In this document: positions 11,401-24,567 of the stretch, piece by piece
Layout: every line of letters begins with the position of its first letter
How positions within the stretch are numbered: the stretch's first letter is position 1
NCBI GenBank assembly: GCA_964057225.1
Contig: OZ059899.1
Location: forward strand, 18,422,501 to 18,486,500
Reading direction: 5' to 3'
DNA from: Auanema rhodensis
Lineage: Eukaryota; Nematoda; Chromadorea; Rhabditida; Rhabditidae
DNA: 64,000 nucleotides
Program-made: the position numbers and the translations under genes
Notes under the pieces: model-generated
Database searches by the model: none
The model's input: only the letters and a program-made list of their open reading frames with translations
What the model was told of the DNA's origin: nothing

Positions 11401-12634
11401 GTTTCCATGTACACTCAACATTGCTTCCAAAAACATTTTTACAAAAACTTTTCCGAAAAATTTCGAAATAATTTCGCAGAAAGTAGATGTTTTTAGATTC
11501 CTTTTTTCAAGGCAAAGACGATGGACATTGTTATTCAACGAAAAAATTAATTCTGCAGGGTGAAAATCGAGGATATAAGTGTGAACTTATATTAGTTGAT
11601 ATCTCGGTGCATTTTTAAGCTAGCGCAAATCTGATAACACAGATCGACGCAGCTTAAAAATCCGCATCGAATGCACTATACTACATTGAGAAACGCTTAA
11701 TACAAAAATTAGTTATGATCGTTTGAAAAATGATGCATTAGTGTATGTTGAGTTTCCATGTACACTCAACATTGCTTCCAAAAACATTTTGACAAAAATT
11801 TTTTCGAAAAATTTCAGAATATTTTAGCAAAAAATAGTTGTTTTTAGATTCCTTTTCTCAAGGCAAAGACGATGGACAATGTTATTCAACGAAAAAATTA
11901 ATTCTGCAGGGTGAAAATCGAGGATTTAAGTGTGAACTTATATCAGTTGATATCTCGGTGAATTTTTAAGCTAGCGCAAATCTGATAAAACAGATCGACG
12001 CAGCTTAAAAATCCGCATCGAATGCACTATACAACATTGAGAAACGCTTAATACAAAAATTAGTTATGATCGTTTGAAAAAAGACGCATTAGTGTATGTT
12101 GAGTTTCCATGTACACTCAACATTGCTTCCAAAAACATTTTTACAAAAATTTTTCCGAAAAATTTCGAAACAATTTCGCAAAAAGTAGATGTTTTTAGAT
12201 TCCTTTTTTCAAGGCAAAGACGATGGACATTGTTATTCAACGAAAAAATTAATTCTGCAGGGTGAAAATCGAGGATATAAGTGTGAACTTATATCAGTTG
12301 ATATCTCGGTGCATTTTTAAGGTAGCGCAAATCTGATAACACAGATCGACGCAGCTTAAAAATCCGCATCGAATGCACTATACAACATTGAGAAACGCTT
12401 AATACAAAAATTAGTTATGATCGTTTGAAAAATGATGCATTAGTGTATGTTGAGTTTCCATGTACACTCAACATTGCTTTCAAAAACATTTTGACAAAAA
12501 TTTTTCCGAAAAATTTCAAAATAATTTCCCAAAAAGTAGATGTTTTTAGATTCCTTTTTTCAAGGCAAAGACGATGGACAAAGTTATTCAACGAAAAAAT
12601 TAATTCTGCAGGGTGAAAATCGAGGATATAAGTG
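8423..12634 (+). repeat. Higher-order repeat: 6-monomer unit (2106 bp), two copies
   Basis: Monomers 25-30 (8423-10528) recur as 31-36 (10529-12634). Type order: CCGGAAAATTTCGAAAC; CCGAAAAATTTCGAAAC; AAAACTTTTCCG; CAGAATATTTTAGC with CTTTTCTCAAGG; a monomer with GGTGAATTTTT, ATAAAACAG and GACGCATTAG; and one with GCTTTCAAAAAC and TTTCCCA. Copies differ at scattered bases, for example AATCCGC against AGCCGC in the first member, CTGGCGC against CTAGCGC near 9865, and CCCAGAAAG against CCCAAAAAG in the sixth. Confidence 0.9.
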
Positions 12635-13687
12635 TGAACTTATATCAGTTGATATCTCGGTGCATTTTTAAGCTAGCGCAAATCTGATAACACAGATCGA
12701 CGCAGCTTAAAAATCCGCATCGAATGCACTATACTACATTGAGAAACGCTTAATACAAAAATTAGTTATGATCGTTTGAAAAATGATGCATTAGTGTATG
12801 TTGAGTTTCCATGTACACTCAACATTGCTTCCAAAAACATTTTGACAAAAATTTTTTCGAAAAATTTCAGAATATTTTAGCAAAAAATAGTTGTTTTTAG
12901 ATTCCTTTTCTCAAGGCAAAGACGATGGACAATGTTATTCAACGAAAAAATTAATTCTGCAGGGTGAAAATCGAGGATTTAAGTGTGAACTTATATCAGT
13001 TGATATCTCGGTGAATTTTTAAGCTAGCGCAAATCTGATAAAACAGATCGACGCAGCTTAAAAATCCGCATCGAATGCACTATACAACATTGAGAAACGC
13101 TTAATACAAAAATTAGTTATGATCGTTTGAAAAAAGACGCATTAGTGTATGTTGAGTTTCCATGTACACTCAACATTGCTTCCAAAAACATTTTTACAAA
13201 ACTTTTTCCGAAAAATTTCGAAACAATTTCGCAAAAAGTAGATGTTTTTAGATTCCTTTTTTCAAGGCAAAGACGATGGACATTGTTATTCAACGAAAAA
13301 ATTAATTCTGCAGGGTGAAAATCGAGGATATAAGTGTGAACTTATATCAGTTGATATCTCGGTGCATTTTTAAGGTAGCGCAAATCTGATAACACAGATC
13401 GACGCAGCTTAAAAATCCGCATCGAATGCACTATACAACATTGAGAAACGCTTAATACAAAAATTAGTTATGATCGTTTGAAAAATGATGCATTAGTGTA
13501 TGTTGAGTTTCCATGTACACTCAACATTGCTTTCAAAAACATTTTGACAAAAATTTTTCCGAAAAATTTCAAAATAATTTCCCAAAAAGTAGATGTTTTT
13601 AGATTCCTTTTTTCAAGGCAAAGACGATGGACAAAGTTATTCAACGAAAAAATTAATTCTGCAGGGTGAAAATCGAGGATATAAGTG
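12635..13687 (+). repeat. Trimer copy, monomers 37-39
   Basis: These three repeat monomers 34-36 in the same order (CAGAATATTTTAGC type; GACGCATTAG type; GCTTTCAAAAAC type) at an offset of 1053 bp. The last half of the 6-monomer unit has therefore been duplicated on its own. Monomer 38 has a private ACAAAACTTTTTCCG variant near 13195-13210. Confidence 0.85.
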
Positions 13688-15441
13688 TGAACTTATATCA
13701 GTTGATATCTCGGTGCATTTTTAAGCTAGCGCAAATCTGATAACACAGATCGACGCAGCTTAAAAATCCGCATCGAATGCACTATACAACATTGAGAAAC
13801 GCTTAATACAAAAATTAGTTAAGATCGTTTGAAAAAAGATGCATTAGTGTATGTTGAGTTTCCATGTACACTCAACATTGCTTCCAAAAACATTTTGACA
13901 AAAATTTTTCCGAAAAATTTCAAAATAATTTTGCAAAAAGTAGATGTTTTTAGATTCTTTTTTTCAAGGCAAAGACGATGGACAAAGTTATTCAACGAAA
14001 AAATTAATTCTGCAGGGTGAAAATCGAGGATATAAGTGTGAACTTATATCAGTTGATATCTCGGTGCATTTTTAAGGTAGCGCAAATCTGATAACACAGA
14101 TCGACGCAGCTTAAAAATCCGCATCGAATGCACTATACAACATTGAGAAACGCTTAATACAAAAATTAGTTATGATCGTTTGAAAAATGATGCATTAGTG
14201 TATGTTGAGTTTCCATGTACACTCAACATTGCTTTCAAAAACATTTTGACAAAAATTTTTCCGAAAAATTTCAAAATAATTTCCCAAAAAGTAGATGTTT
14301 TTAGATTCCTTTTTTCAAGGCAAAGACGATGGACAAAGTTATTCAACGAAAAAATTAATTCTGCAGGGTGAAAATCGAGGATATAAGTGTGAACTTGTAT
14401 CAGTTGATATCTCGGTGCATTTTTAAGCTAGCGCAAATCTGATAACACAGATCGACGCAGCTTAAAAATCCGCATCGAATGCACTATACAACATTGAGAA
14501 ACGCTTAACACAAAAATTAGTTATGATCGTTTGAAAAATGATGCATTAGTGTATGTTGAGTTTCCATGTACACTCAACATTGCTTCCAAAAACATTTTTA
14601 CAAAAATTTTTCCGAAAAATTTCAAAATAATTTTGAAAAAGTAGATGTTTTTAGATTCTTTTTTTCAAGGCAAAGACGATGGACAAAGTTATTCAACGAA
14701 AAAATTAATTCTGCAGGGTGAAAATCGAGGATATAAGTGTGAACTTATATCAGTTGATATCTCGGTGCATTTTTAAGGTAGCGCAAATCTGATAACACAG
14801 ATCGACGCAGCTTAAAAATCCGCATCGAATGCACTATACAACATTGAGAAACGCTTAATACAAAAATTAGTTATGATCGTTTGAAAAATGATGCATTAGT
14901 GTATGTTGAGTTTCCATGTACACTCAACATTGCTTTCAAAAACATTTTGACAAAAATTTTTCCGAAAAATTTCAAAATAATTTCCCAAAAAGTAGATGTT
15001 TTTAGATTCCTTTTTTCAAGGCAAAGACGATGGACAAAGTTATTCAACGAAAAAATTAATTCTGCAGGGTGAAAATCGAAGATATAAGTGTGAACTTATA
15101 TCAGTTGATATCTCGGTGCATTTTTAAGCTAGCGCAAATCTGATAACACAGATCGACGCAGCTTAAAAATCCGCATCGAATGCACTATACAACATTGAGA
15201 AACGCTTAACACAAAAATTAGTTATGATCGTTTGAAAAATGATGCATTAGTGTATGTTGAGTTTCCATGTACACTCAACATTGCTTCCAAAAACATTTTT
15301 ACAAAAATTTTTCCGAAAAATTTCGAAATAATTTCGCAAAAAGTAGATGTTTTTAGATTCCTTTTTTCAAGGCAAAGACGATGGACATTGTTATTCAACG
15401 AAAAAATTAATTCTGCAGGGTGAAAATCGAGGATATAAGTG
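13688..15441 (+). repeat. Alternating monomers 40-44
   Basis: The GCTTTCAAAAAC type (monomers 41 and 43, as in 39) alternates with types of different origin: monomer 40 (GTTAAG form with ATTCTTTTTTTC), monomer 42 (same T-rich variant, 350 bp) and monomer 44 (CCGAAAAATTTCGAAAT). Monomers 42 and 44 share TTAACACAAAA near monomer position 120, not seen elsewhere, so they are likely sister copies whose 3' parts have since diverged. Confidence 0.75.
14631..14641 (+). other. 1-bp deletion in monomer 42
   Basis: TTTTGCAAAAAGTAG has become TTTTGAAAAAGTAG, losing the C. This is the third and last net indel found: every later monomer start falls exactly on the 351-bp grid. Confidence 0.85.
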
Positions 15442-16494
15442 TGAACTTATATTAGTTGATATCTCGGTGCAATTTTAAGCTAGCGCAAATCTGATAACAC
15501 AGATCGACGCAGCTTAAAAATCCGCATCGAATGCACTATACTACATTGAGAAACGCTCAATACAAAAATTAGTTATGATCGTTTGAAAAATGATGCATTA
15601 GTGTATGTTGAGTTTCCATGTACACTCAACATTGCTTCCAAAAACATTTTGACAAAAATTTTTTCGAAAAATTTCAGAATATTTTAGCAAAAAATAGTTG
15701 TTTTTAGATTCCTTTTCTCAAGGCAAAGACGATGGACAATGTTATTCAACGAAAAAATTAATTCTGCAGGGTGAAAATCGAGGATTTAAGTGTGAACTTA
15801 TATCAGTTGATATCTCGGTGAATTTTTAAGCTAGCGCAAATCTGATAAAACAGATCGACGCAGCTTAAAAATCCGCATCGAATGCACTATACAACATTGA
15901 GAAACGCTTAATACAAAAATTAGTTATGATCGTTTGAAAAAAGACGCATTAGTGTATGTTGAGTTTCCATGTACACTCAACATTGCTTCCAAAAACATTT
16001 TTACAAAAATTTTTCCGAAAAATTTCGAAACAATTTCGCAAAAAGTAGATGTTTTTAGATTCCTTTTTTCAAGGCAAAGACGATGGACATTGTTATTCAA
16101 CGAAAAAATTAATTCTGCAGGGTGAAAATCGAGGATATAAGTGTGAACTTATATCAGTTGATATCTCGGTGCATTTTTAAGGTAGCGCAAATCTGATAAC
16201 ACAGATCGACGCAGCTTAAAAATCCGCATCGAATGCACTATACAACATTGAGAAACGCTTAATACAAAAATTAGTTATGATCGTTTGAAAAATGATGCAT
16301 TAGTGTATGTTGAGTTTCCATGTACACTCAACATTGCTTTCAAAAACATTTTGACAAAAATTTTTCCGAAAAATTTCAAAATAATTTCCCAAAAAGTAGA
16401 TGTTTTTAGATTCCTTTTTTCAAGGCAAAGACGATGGACAAAGTTATTCAACGAAAAAATTAATTCTGCAGGGTGAAAATCGAGGATATAAGTG
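15442..16494 (+). repeat. Trimer copy, monomers 45-47
   Basis: This is another copy of the trimer at 11582-12634 and 12635-13687, with the same three types in order, separated from the earlier copies by the alternating stretch. Private changes include GTGCAATTTTAAG near 15468 and GCTCAATAC near 15555. Confidence 0.8.
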
Positions 16495-19400
16495 TGAACT
16501 TATATCAGTTGATATCTCGGTGCATTTTTAAGCTAGCGCAAATCTGATAACACAGATCGACGCAGCTTAAAAATCCGCATCGAATGCACTATACAACATT
16601 GAGAAACGCTTAATACAAAAATTAGTTAAGATCGTTTGAAAAAAGATGCATTAGTGTATGTTGAGTTTCCATGTACACTCAACATTGCTTCCAAAAACAT
16701 TTTGACAAAAATTTTTCCGAAAAATTTCAAAATAATTTTGCAAAAAGTAGATGTTTTTAGATTCCTTTTTTCAAGGCAAAGACGATGGACAAAGTTATTC
16801 AACGAAAAAATTAATTCTGCAGGGTGAAAATCGAGGATATAAGTGTGAACTTATATCAGTTGATATCTCGGTGCATTTTTAAGCTAGCGCAAATCTGATA
16901 ACACAGATCGACGCAGCTTAAAAATCCGCATCGAATGCACTATACAACATTGAGAAACGCTTAATACAAAAATTAGTTAAGATCGTTTGAAAAAAGATGC
17001 ATTAGTGTATGTTGAGTTTCCATGTACACTCAACATTGCTTCCAAAAACATTTTGACAAAAATTTTTCCAAAAAATTTCAAAATAATTTCGCAAAAAGTA
17101 AATGTTTTTAGATTCCTTTTTTCAAGGCAAAGACGATGGACAATGTTATTCAACGAAAAAATTAATTCTCCAGGGTGAAAATCGAGGATGTAAGTGTGAA
17201 CTTATATCAGTTGATATCTCGGTGCATTTTTAAGCTAGCGCAAATCTGATAACACAGATCGACGCAGCTTAAAAATCCGCATCGAATGCACTATACAACA
17301 TTGAGAAACGCTTAATACAAAAATTAGTTATGATCGTTTGAAAAATGATGCATTAGTGTATGTTGAGTTTCCATGTACACTCAACATTGCTTCCAAAAAC
17401 ATTTTTACAAAAATTTTTCCGGAAAATTTCGAAACAATTTCGCAAAAAGTAGATGTTTTTAGATTCCTTTTTTCAAGGCAAAGACGATGGACAATGTTAT
17501 TCAACGAAAAAATTAATTCTGCAGGGTGAAAATCGAGGATATAAGTGTGAACTTATATCAGTTGATATCTCGGTGCATTTTTAAGCTAGCGCAAATCTGA
17601 TAACACAGATCGACGCAGCTTAAAAATCCGCATCGAATGCACTATACAACATTGAAAAACGCTTAATACAAAAATTAGTTAAGATCGTTTGAAAAAAGAT
17701 GCATTAGTGTATGTTGAGTTTCCATGTACACTCAACATTGCTTCCAAAAACATTTTGACAAAAATTTTTCCAAAAAATTTCAAAATAATTTCGCAAAAAG
17801 TAAATGTTTTTAGATTCCGTTTTTCAAGGCAAAGACGATGGACAAAGTTATTCAACGAAAAAATTAATTCTGCAGGGTGAAAATCGAGGATATAAGTGTG
17901 AACTTATATCAGTTGATATCTCGGTGCATTTTTAAGGTAGCGCAAATCTGATAACACAGATCGACGCAGCTTAGAAATCCGCATCGAATGCACTATACTA
18001 CATTGAGAAACGCTTAATACAAAAATTAGTTATGATCGTTTGAAAAATGATGCATTAGTGTATGTTGAGTTTCCATGTACACTCAACATTGCTTCCAAAA
18101 ACATTTTGACAAAAATTTTTCCAAAAAATTTCAAAATAATTTCGCAAAAAGTAAATGTTTTTAGATTCCGTTTTTCAAGGCAAAGACGATGGACAAAGTT
18201 ATTCAACGAAAAAATTAATTCTGCAGGGTGAAAATCGAGGATATAAGTGTGAACTTATATCAGTTGATATCTCGGTGCATTTTTAAGCTAGCGCAAATCT
18301 GATAACACAGATCGACGCAGCTTAAAAATCCGCATCGAATGCACTATACAACATTGAGAAACGCTTAATACAAAAATTAGTTAAGATCGTTTGAAAAAAG
18401 ATGCATTAGTGTATGTTGAGTTTCCATGTACACTCAACATTGCTTCCAAAAACATTTTGACAAAAATTTTTCCAAAAAATTTCAAAATAATTTCGCAAAA
18501 AGTAAATGTTTTTAGATTCCGTTTTTCAAGGCAAAAACGATACACAATGTTATTCAACAAAAAAATTAATTCTGCAGAATGAAAATCGAGGATATAAGTG
18601 TGAACTTATATCAGTTGATATCTCGGTGCATTTTTAAGCTAGCGCAAATCTGATAACACAGATCGACGCAGCTTAAAAATCCGCATCGAATGCATTATAC
18701 AACAGTGAGAAACGCTTAATACAAAAATTAGTTATGATCGTTTGAAAAATGATGCATTAGTGTATGTTGAGTTTCCATGTACACTCAACATTGCTTCCAA
18801 AAACATTTTGACAAAAATTTTTCCGAAAAATTTCAAAATAATTTTGCGAAAAGTAGATGTTTTTAGATTCCTTTTTTCAAGGCAAAGACGATGGACAATG
18901 TTATTCAACGAAACAATTAATTCTCCAGGGTGAAAATCGAGGATGAAAGTGTGAACTTATATCAGTTGATATCTCGGTGCATTTTTAAGCTAGCGCAAAT
19001 CTGATAACACAGATCGACGCAGCTTAAAAATCCGCATCGAATGCACTATACAACATTGAGAAACGCTTAATACAAAAATTAGTTATGATCGTTTGAAAAA
19101 TGATGCATTAGTGTATGTTGAGTTTCCATGTACACTCAACATTGCTTCCAAAAACATTTTTACAAAAATTTTTCCGGAAAATTTCGAAACAATTTCGCAA
19201 AAAGTAGATGTTTTTAGATTCCTTTTTTCAAGGCAAAGACGATGGACAATGTTATTCAACGAAAAAATTAATTCTGCAGGGTGAAAATCGAGGATATAAG
19301 TGTGAACTTATATCAGTTGATATCTCGGTGCATTTTTAAGCTAGCGCAAATCTGATAACACAGATCGACGCAGCTTAAAAAGCCGCATCGAATGCACTAT

Positions 19401-22400
19401 ACAACATTGAGAAACGCTTAATACAAAAATTAGTTATGATCGTTTGAAAAATGATGCATTAGTGTATGTTGAGTTTCCATGTACACTCAACATTGCTTCC
19501 AAAAACATTTTTACAAAAATTTTTCCGAAAAATTTCGAAATAATTTCGCAGAAAGTAGATGTTTTTAGATTCCTTTTTTCAAGGCAAAGACGATGGACAT
19601 TGTTATTCAACGAAAAAATTAATTCTGCAGGGTGAAAATCGAGGATATAAGTGTGAACTTATATCAGTTGATATCTCGGTGCATTTTTAAGCTAGCGCAA
19701 ATCTGATAACACAGATCGACGCAGCTTAAAAATCCGCATCGAATGCACTATACAACATTGAGAAACGCTTAATACAAAAATTAGTTAAGATCGTTTGAAA
19801 AAAGATGCATTAGTGTATGTTGAGTTTCCATGTACACTCAACATTGCTTCCAAAAACATTTTGACAAAAATTTTTCCGAAAAATTTCAAAATAATTTTGC
19901 AAAAAGTAGATGTTTTTAGATTCCTTTTTTCAAGGCAAAGACGATGGACAAAGTTATTCAACGAAAAAATTAATTCTGCAGGGTGAAAATCGAGGATATA
20001 AGTGTGAACTTATATCAGTTGATATCTCGGTGCATTTTTAAGCTAGCGCAAATCTGATAACACAGATCGACGCAGCTTAAAAATCCGCATCGAATGCACT
20101 ATACAACATTGAGAAACGCTTAATACAAAAATTAGTTAAGATCGTTTGAAAAAAGATGCATTAGTGTATGTTGAGTTTCCATGTACACTCAACATTGCTT
20201 CCAAAAACATTTTGACAAAAATTTTTCCAAAAAATTTCAAAATAATTTCGCAAAAAGTAAATGTTTTTAGATTCCTTTTTTCAAGGCAAAGACGATGGAC
20301 AATGTTATTCAACGAAAAAATTAATTCTCCAGGGTGAAAATCGAGGATGTAAGTGTGAACTTATATCAGTTGATATCTCGGTGCATTTTTAAGCTAGCGC
20401 AAATCTGATAACACAGATCGACGCAGCTTAAAAATCCGCATCGAATGCACTATACAACATTGAGAAACGCTTAATACAAAAATTAGTTATGATCGTTTGA
20501 AAAATGATGCATTAGTGTATGTTGAGTTTCCATGTACACTCAACATTGCTTCCAAAAACATTTTTACAAAAATTTTTCCGGAAAATTTCGAAACAATTTC
20601 GCAAAAAGTAGATGTTTTTAGATTCCTTTTTTCAAGGCAAAGACGATGGACAATGTTATTCAACGAAAAAATTAATTCTGCAGGGTGAAAATCGAGGATA
20701 TAAGTGTGAACTTATATCAGTTGATATCTCGGTGCATTTTTAAGCTAGCGCAAATCTGATAACACAGATCGACGCAGCTTAAAAATCCGCATCGAATGCA
20801 CTATACAACATTGAAAAACGCTTAATACAAAAATTAGTTAAGATCGTTTGAAAAAAGATGCATTAGTGTATGTTGAGTTTCCATGTACACTCAACATTGC
20901 TTCCAAAAACATTTTGACAAAAATTTTTCCAAAAAATTTCAAAATAATTTCGCAAAAAGTAAATGTTTTTAGATTCCGTTTTTCAAGGCAAAGACGATGG
21001 ACAAAGTTATTCAACGAAAAAATTAATTCTGCAGGGTGAAAATCGAGGATATAAGTGTGAACTTATATCAGTTGATATCTCGGTGCATTTTTAAGGTAGC
21101 GCAAATCTGATAACACAGATCGACGCAGCTTAGAAATCCGCATCGAATGCACTATACTACATTGAGAAACGCTTAATACAAAAATTAGTTATGATCGTTT
21201 GAAAAATGATGCATTAGTGTATGTTGAGTTTCCATGTACACTCAACATTGCTTCCAAAAACATTTTGACAAAAATTTTTCCAAAAAATTTCAAAATAATT
21301 TCGCAAAAAGTAAATGTTTTTAGATTCCGTTTTTCAAGGCAAAGACGATGGACAAAGTTATTCAACGAAAAAATTAATTCTGCAGGGTGAAAATCGAGGA
21401 TATAAGTGTGAACTTATATCAGTTGATATCTCGGTGCATTTTTAAGCTAGCGCAAATCTGATAACACAGATCGACGCAGCTTAAAAATCCGCATCGAATG
21501 CACTATACAACATTGAGAAACGCTTAATACAAAAATTAGTTAAGATCGTTTGAAAAAAGATGCATTAGTGTATGTTGAGTTTCCATGTACACTCAACATT
21601 GCTTCCAAAAACATTTTGACAAAAATTTTTCCAAAAAATTTCAAAATAATTTCGCAAAAAGTAAATGTTTTTAGATTCCGTTTTTCAAGGCAAAAACGAT
21701 ACACAATGTTATTCAACAAAAAAATTAATTCTGCAGAATGAAAATCGAGGATATAAGTGTGAACTTATATCAGTTGATATCTCGGTGCATTTTTAAGCTA
21801 GCGCAAATCTGATAACACAGATCGACGCAGCTTAAAAATCCGCATCGAATGCATTATACAACAGTGAGAAACGCTTAATACAAAAATTAGTTATGATCGT
21901 TTGAAAAATGATGCATTAGTGTATGTTGAGTTTCCATGTACACTCAACATTGCTTCCAAAAACATTTTGACAAAAATTTTTCCGAAAAATTTCAAAATAA
22001 TTTTGCGAAAAGTAGATGTTTTTAGATTCCTTTTTTCAAGGCAAAGACGATGGACAATGTTATTCAACGAAACAATTAATTCTCCAGGGTGAAAATCGAG
22101 GATGAAAGTGTGAACTTATATCAGTTGATATCTCGGTGCATTTTTAAGCTAGCGCAAATCTGATAACACAGATCGACGCAGCTTAAAAATCCGCATCGAA
22201 TGCACTATACAACATTGAGAAACGCTTAATACAAAAATTAGTTATGATCGTTTGAAAAATGATGCATTAGTGTATGTTGAGTTTCCATGTACACTCAACA
22301 TTGCTTCCAAAAACATTTTTACAAAAATTTTTCCGGAAAATTTCGAAACAATTTCGCAAAAAGTAGATGTTTTTAGATTCCTTTTTTCAAGGCAAAGACG

Positions 22401-22812
22401 ATGGACAATGTTATTCAACGAAAAAATTAATTCTGCAGGGTGAAAATCGAGGATATAAGTGTGAACTTATATCAGTTGATATCTCGGTGCATTTTTAAGC
22501 TAGCGCAAATCTGATAACACAGATCGACGCAGCTTAAAAAGCCGCATCGAATGCACTATACAACATTGAGAAACGCTTAATACAAAAATTAGTTATGATC
22601 GTTTGAAAAATGATGCATTAGTGTATGTTGAGTTTCCATGTACACTCAACATTGCTTCCAAAAACATTTTTACAAAAATTTTTCCGAAAAATTTCGAAAT
22701 AATTTCGCAGAAAGTAGATGTTTTTAGATTCCTTTTTTCAAGGCAAAGACGATGGACATTGTTATTCAACGAAAAAATTAATTCTGCAGGGTGAAAATCG
22801 AGGATATAAGTG
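16495..22812 (+). repeat. Higher-order repeat: 9-monomer unit (3159 bp), two near-identical copies
   Basis: Monomers 48-56 (16495-19653) recur as 57-65 (19654-22812). Several rare variants recur exactly 3159 bp apart: CATTGAAAAACGC (near 17650 and 20810), GAATGCATTATAC (near 18690 and 21850), TTTTGCGAAAAG (near 18845 and 22005), GAAACAATTAATTCTCCAG (18909 and 22068 regions), and GAGGATGAAAGTG. I noticed no difference inside the unit by eye, which suggests one of the youngest duplications here. Inside the unit, monomers 51 and 52 are themselves close copies (both with ATTCCGTTTTTC and GACAAAG). Confidence 0.93.
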
Positions 22813-24567
22813 TGAACTTATATTAGTTGATATCTCGGTGCATTTTTAAACTAGCGCAAATCTGATAACACAGATCGACGCAGCTTAAAAATCCGCATCG
22901 AATGCACTATACTACATTGAGAAACGCTTAATACAAAAATTAGTTATGATCGTTTGAAAAATGATGCATTAGTGTATGTTGAGTTTCCATGTACACTCAA
23001 CATTGCTTCCAAAAACATTTTGACAAAAATTTTTTCGAAAAATTTCAGAATATTTTAGCAAAAAATAGTTGTTTTTAGATTCCTTTTTTCAAGGCAAAGA
23101 CGATAGACAATGTTATTCAACGAAAAAATTAATTATGCAGGGTGAAAATCGAGGATATAAGTGTGAACTTATATCAGTTGATATCTCGGTGCATTTTTAA
23201 GCTAGCGCAAATCTGATAACACAGATCGACGCAGCTTAAAAATCCGCATCGAATGCACTATACTACATTGAGAAACGCTTAATACAAAAATTAGTTATGA
23301 TCGTTTGAAAAATGATGCATTAGTGTATGTTGAGTTTCCATGTACACTCAACATTGCTTCCAAAAACATTTTTACAAAAATTTTTCCGAAAAATTTCGAA
23401 ACAATTTCGCAAAAAGTAGATGTTTTTAGATTCCTTTTTTCAAGGCAAAGACGATGGACATTGTTATTCAACGAAAAAATTAATTCTGCAGGGTGAAAAT
23501 CGAGGATATAAGTGTGAACTTATATCAGTTGATATCTCGTTGCATTTTTAAGGTAGCGCAAATCTGATAACACAGATCGACGCAGCTTAAAAAGCCGCAT
23601 CGAATGCACTATACAACATTGAGAAACGCTTAATACAAAAATTAGTTATGATCGTTTGAAAAATGATGCATTAGTGTATGTTGAGTTTCCATGTACACTC
23701 AACATTGCTTCCAAAAACATTTTTACAAAAATTTTTCCGAAAAATTTCGAAACAATTTCGCAAAAAGTAGATGTTTTTAGATTCCTTTTTTCAAGGCAAA
23801 GACGATGGACATTGTTATTCAACGAAAAAATTAATTCTGCAGGGTGAAAATCGAGGATATAAGTGTGAACTTATATCAGTTGATATCTCGTTGCATTTTT
23901 AAGGTAGCGCAAATCTGATAACACAGATCGACGCAGCTTAGAAATCCGCATCGAATGCACTATACTACATTGAGAAACGCTTAATACAAAAATTAGTTAT
24001 GATCGTTTGAAAAATGATGCATTAGTGTATGTTGAGTTTCCATGTACACTCAACATTGCTTCCAAAAACATTTTTACAAAAACTTTTCCGAAAAATTTCG
24101 AAATAATTTCGCAGAAAGTAGATGTTTTTAGATTCCTTTTTTCAAGGCAAAGACGATGGACATTGTTATTCAACGAAAAAATTAATTCTGCAGGGTGAAA
24201 ATCGAGGATATAAGTGTGAACTTATATTAGTTGATATCTCGGTGCATTTTTAAGCTAGCGCAAATCTGATAACACAGATCGACGCAGCTTAAAAATCCGC
24301 ATCGAATGCACTATACAACATTGAGAAACGCTTAATACAAAAATTAGTTATGATCGTTTGAAAAAAGATGCATTAGTGTATGTTGAGTTTCCATGTATAC
24401 TCAACATTGCTTCCAAAAACATTTTGACAAAAATTTTTTCGAAAAATTTCAGAATATTTTAGCAAAAAATAGTTGTTTTTAGATTCCTTTTCTCGAGGCA
24501 AAGACGATGGACAATGTTATTCAACGAAAAAATTAATTCTGCAGGGTGAAAATCGAGGATTTAAGTG
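22813..24567 (+). repeat. Linker monomers 66-70
   Basis: Monomer 66 is the CAGAATATTTTAGC type with ATTATGCAG, as in the 5-monomer unit, and has CGATAGACAATG. Monomers 67 and 68 are adjacent copies of the CCGAAAAATTTCGAAAC type. Monomers 68 and 69 begin with CTCGTTGCA, also found in monomer 77. Monomer 69 is the AAAACTTTTCCG type; monomer 70 combines the GTATACTCAAC variant with CAGAATATTTTAGC and CTCGAGGC. Confidence 0.75.
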
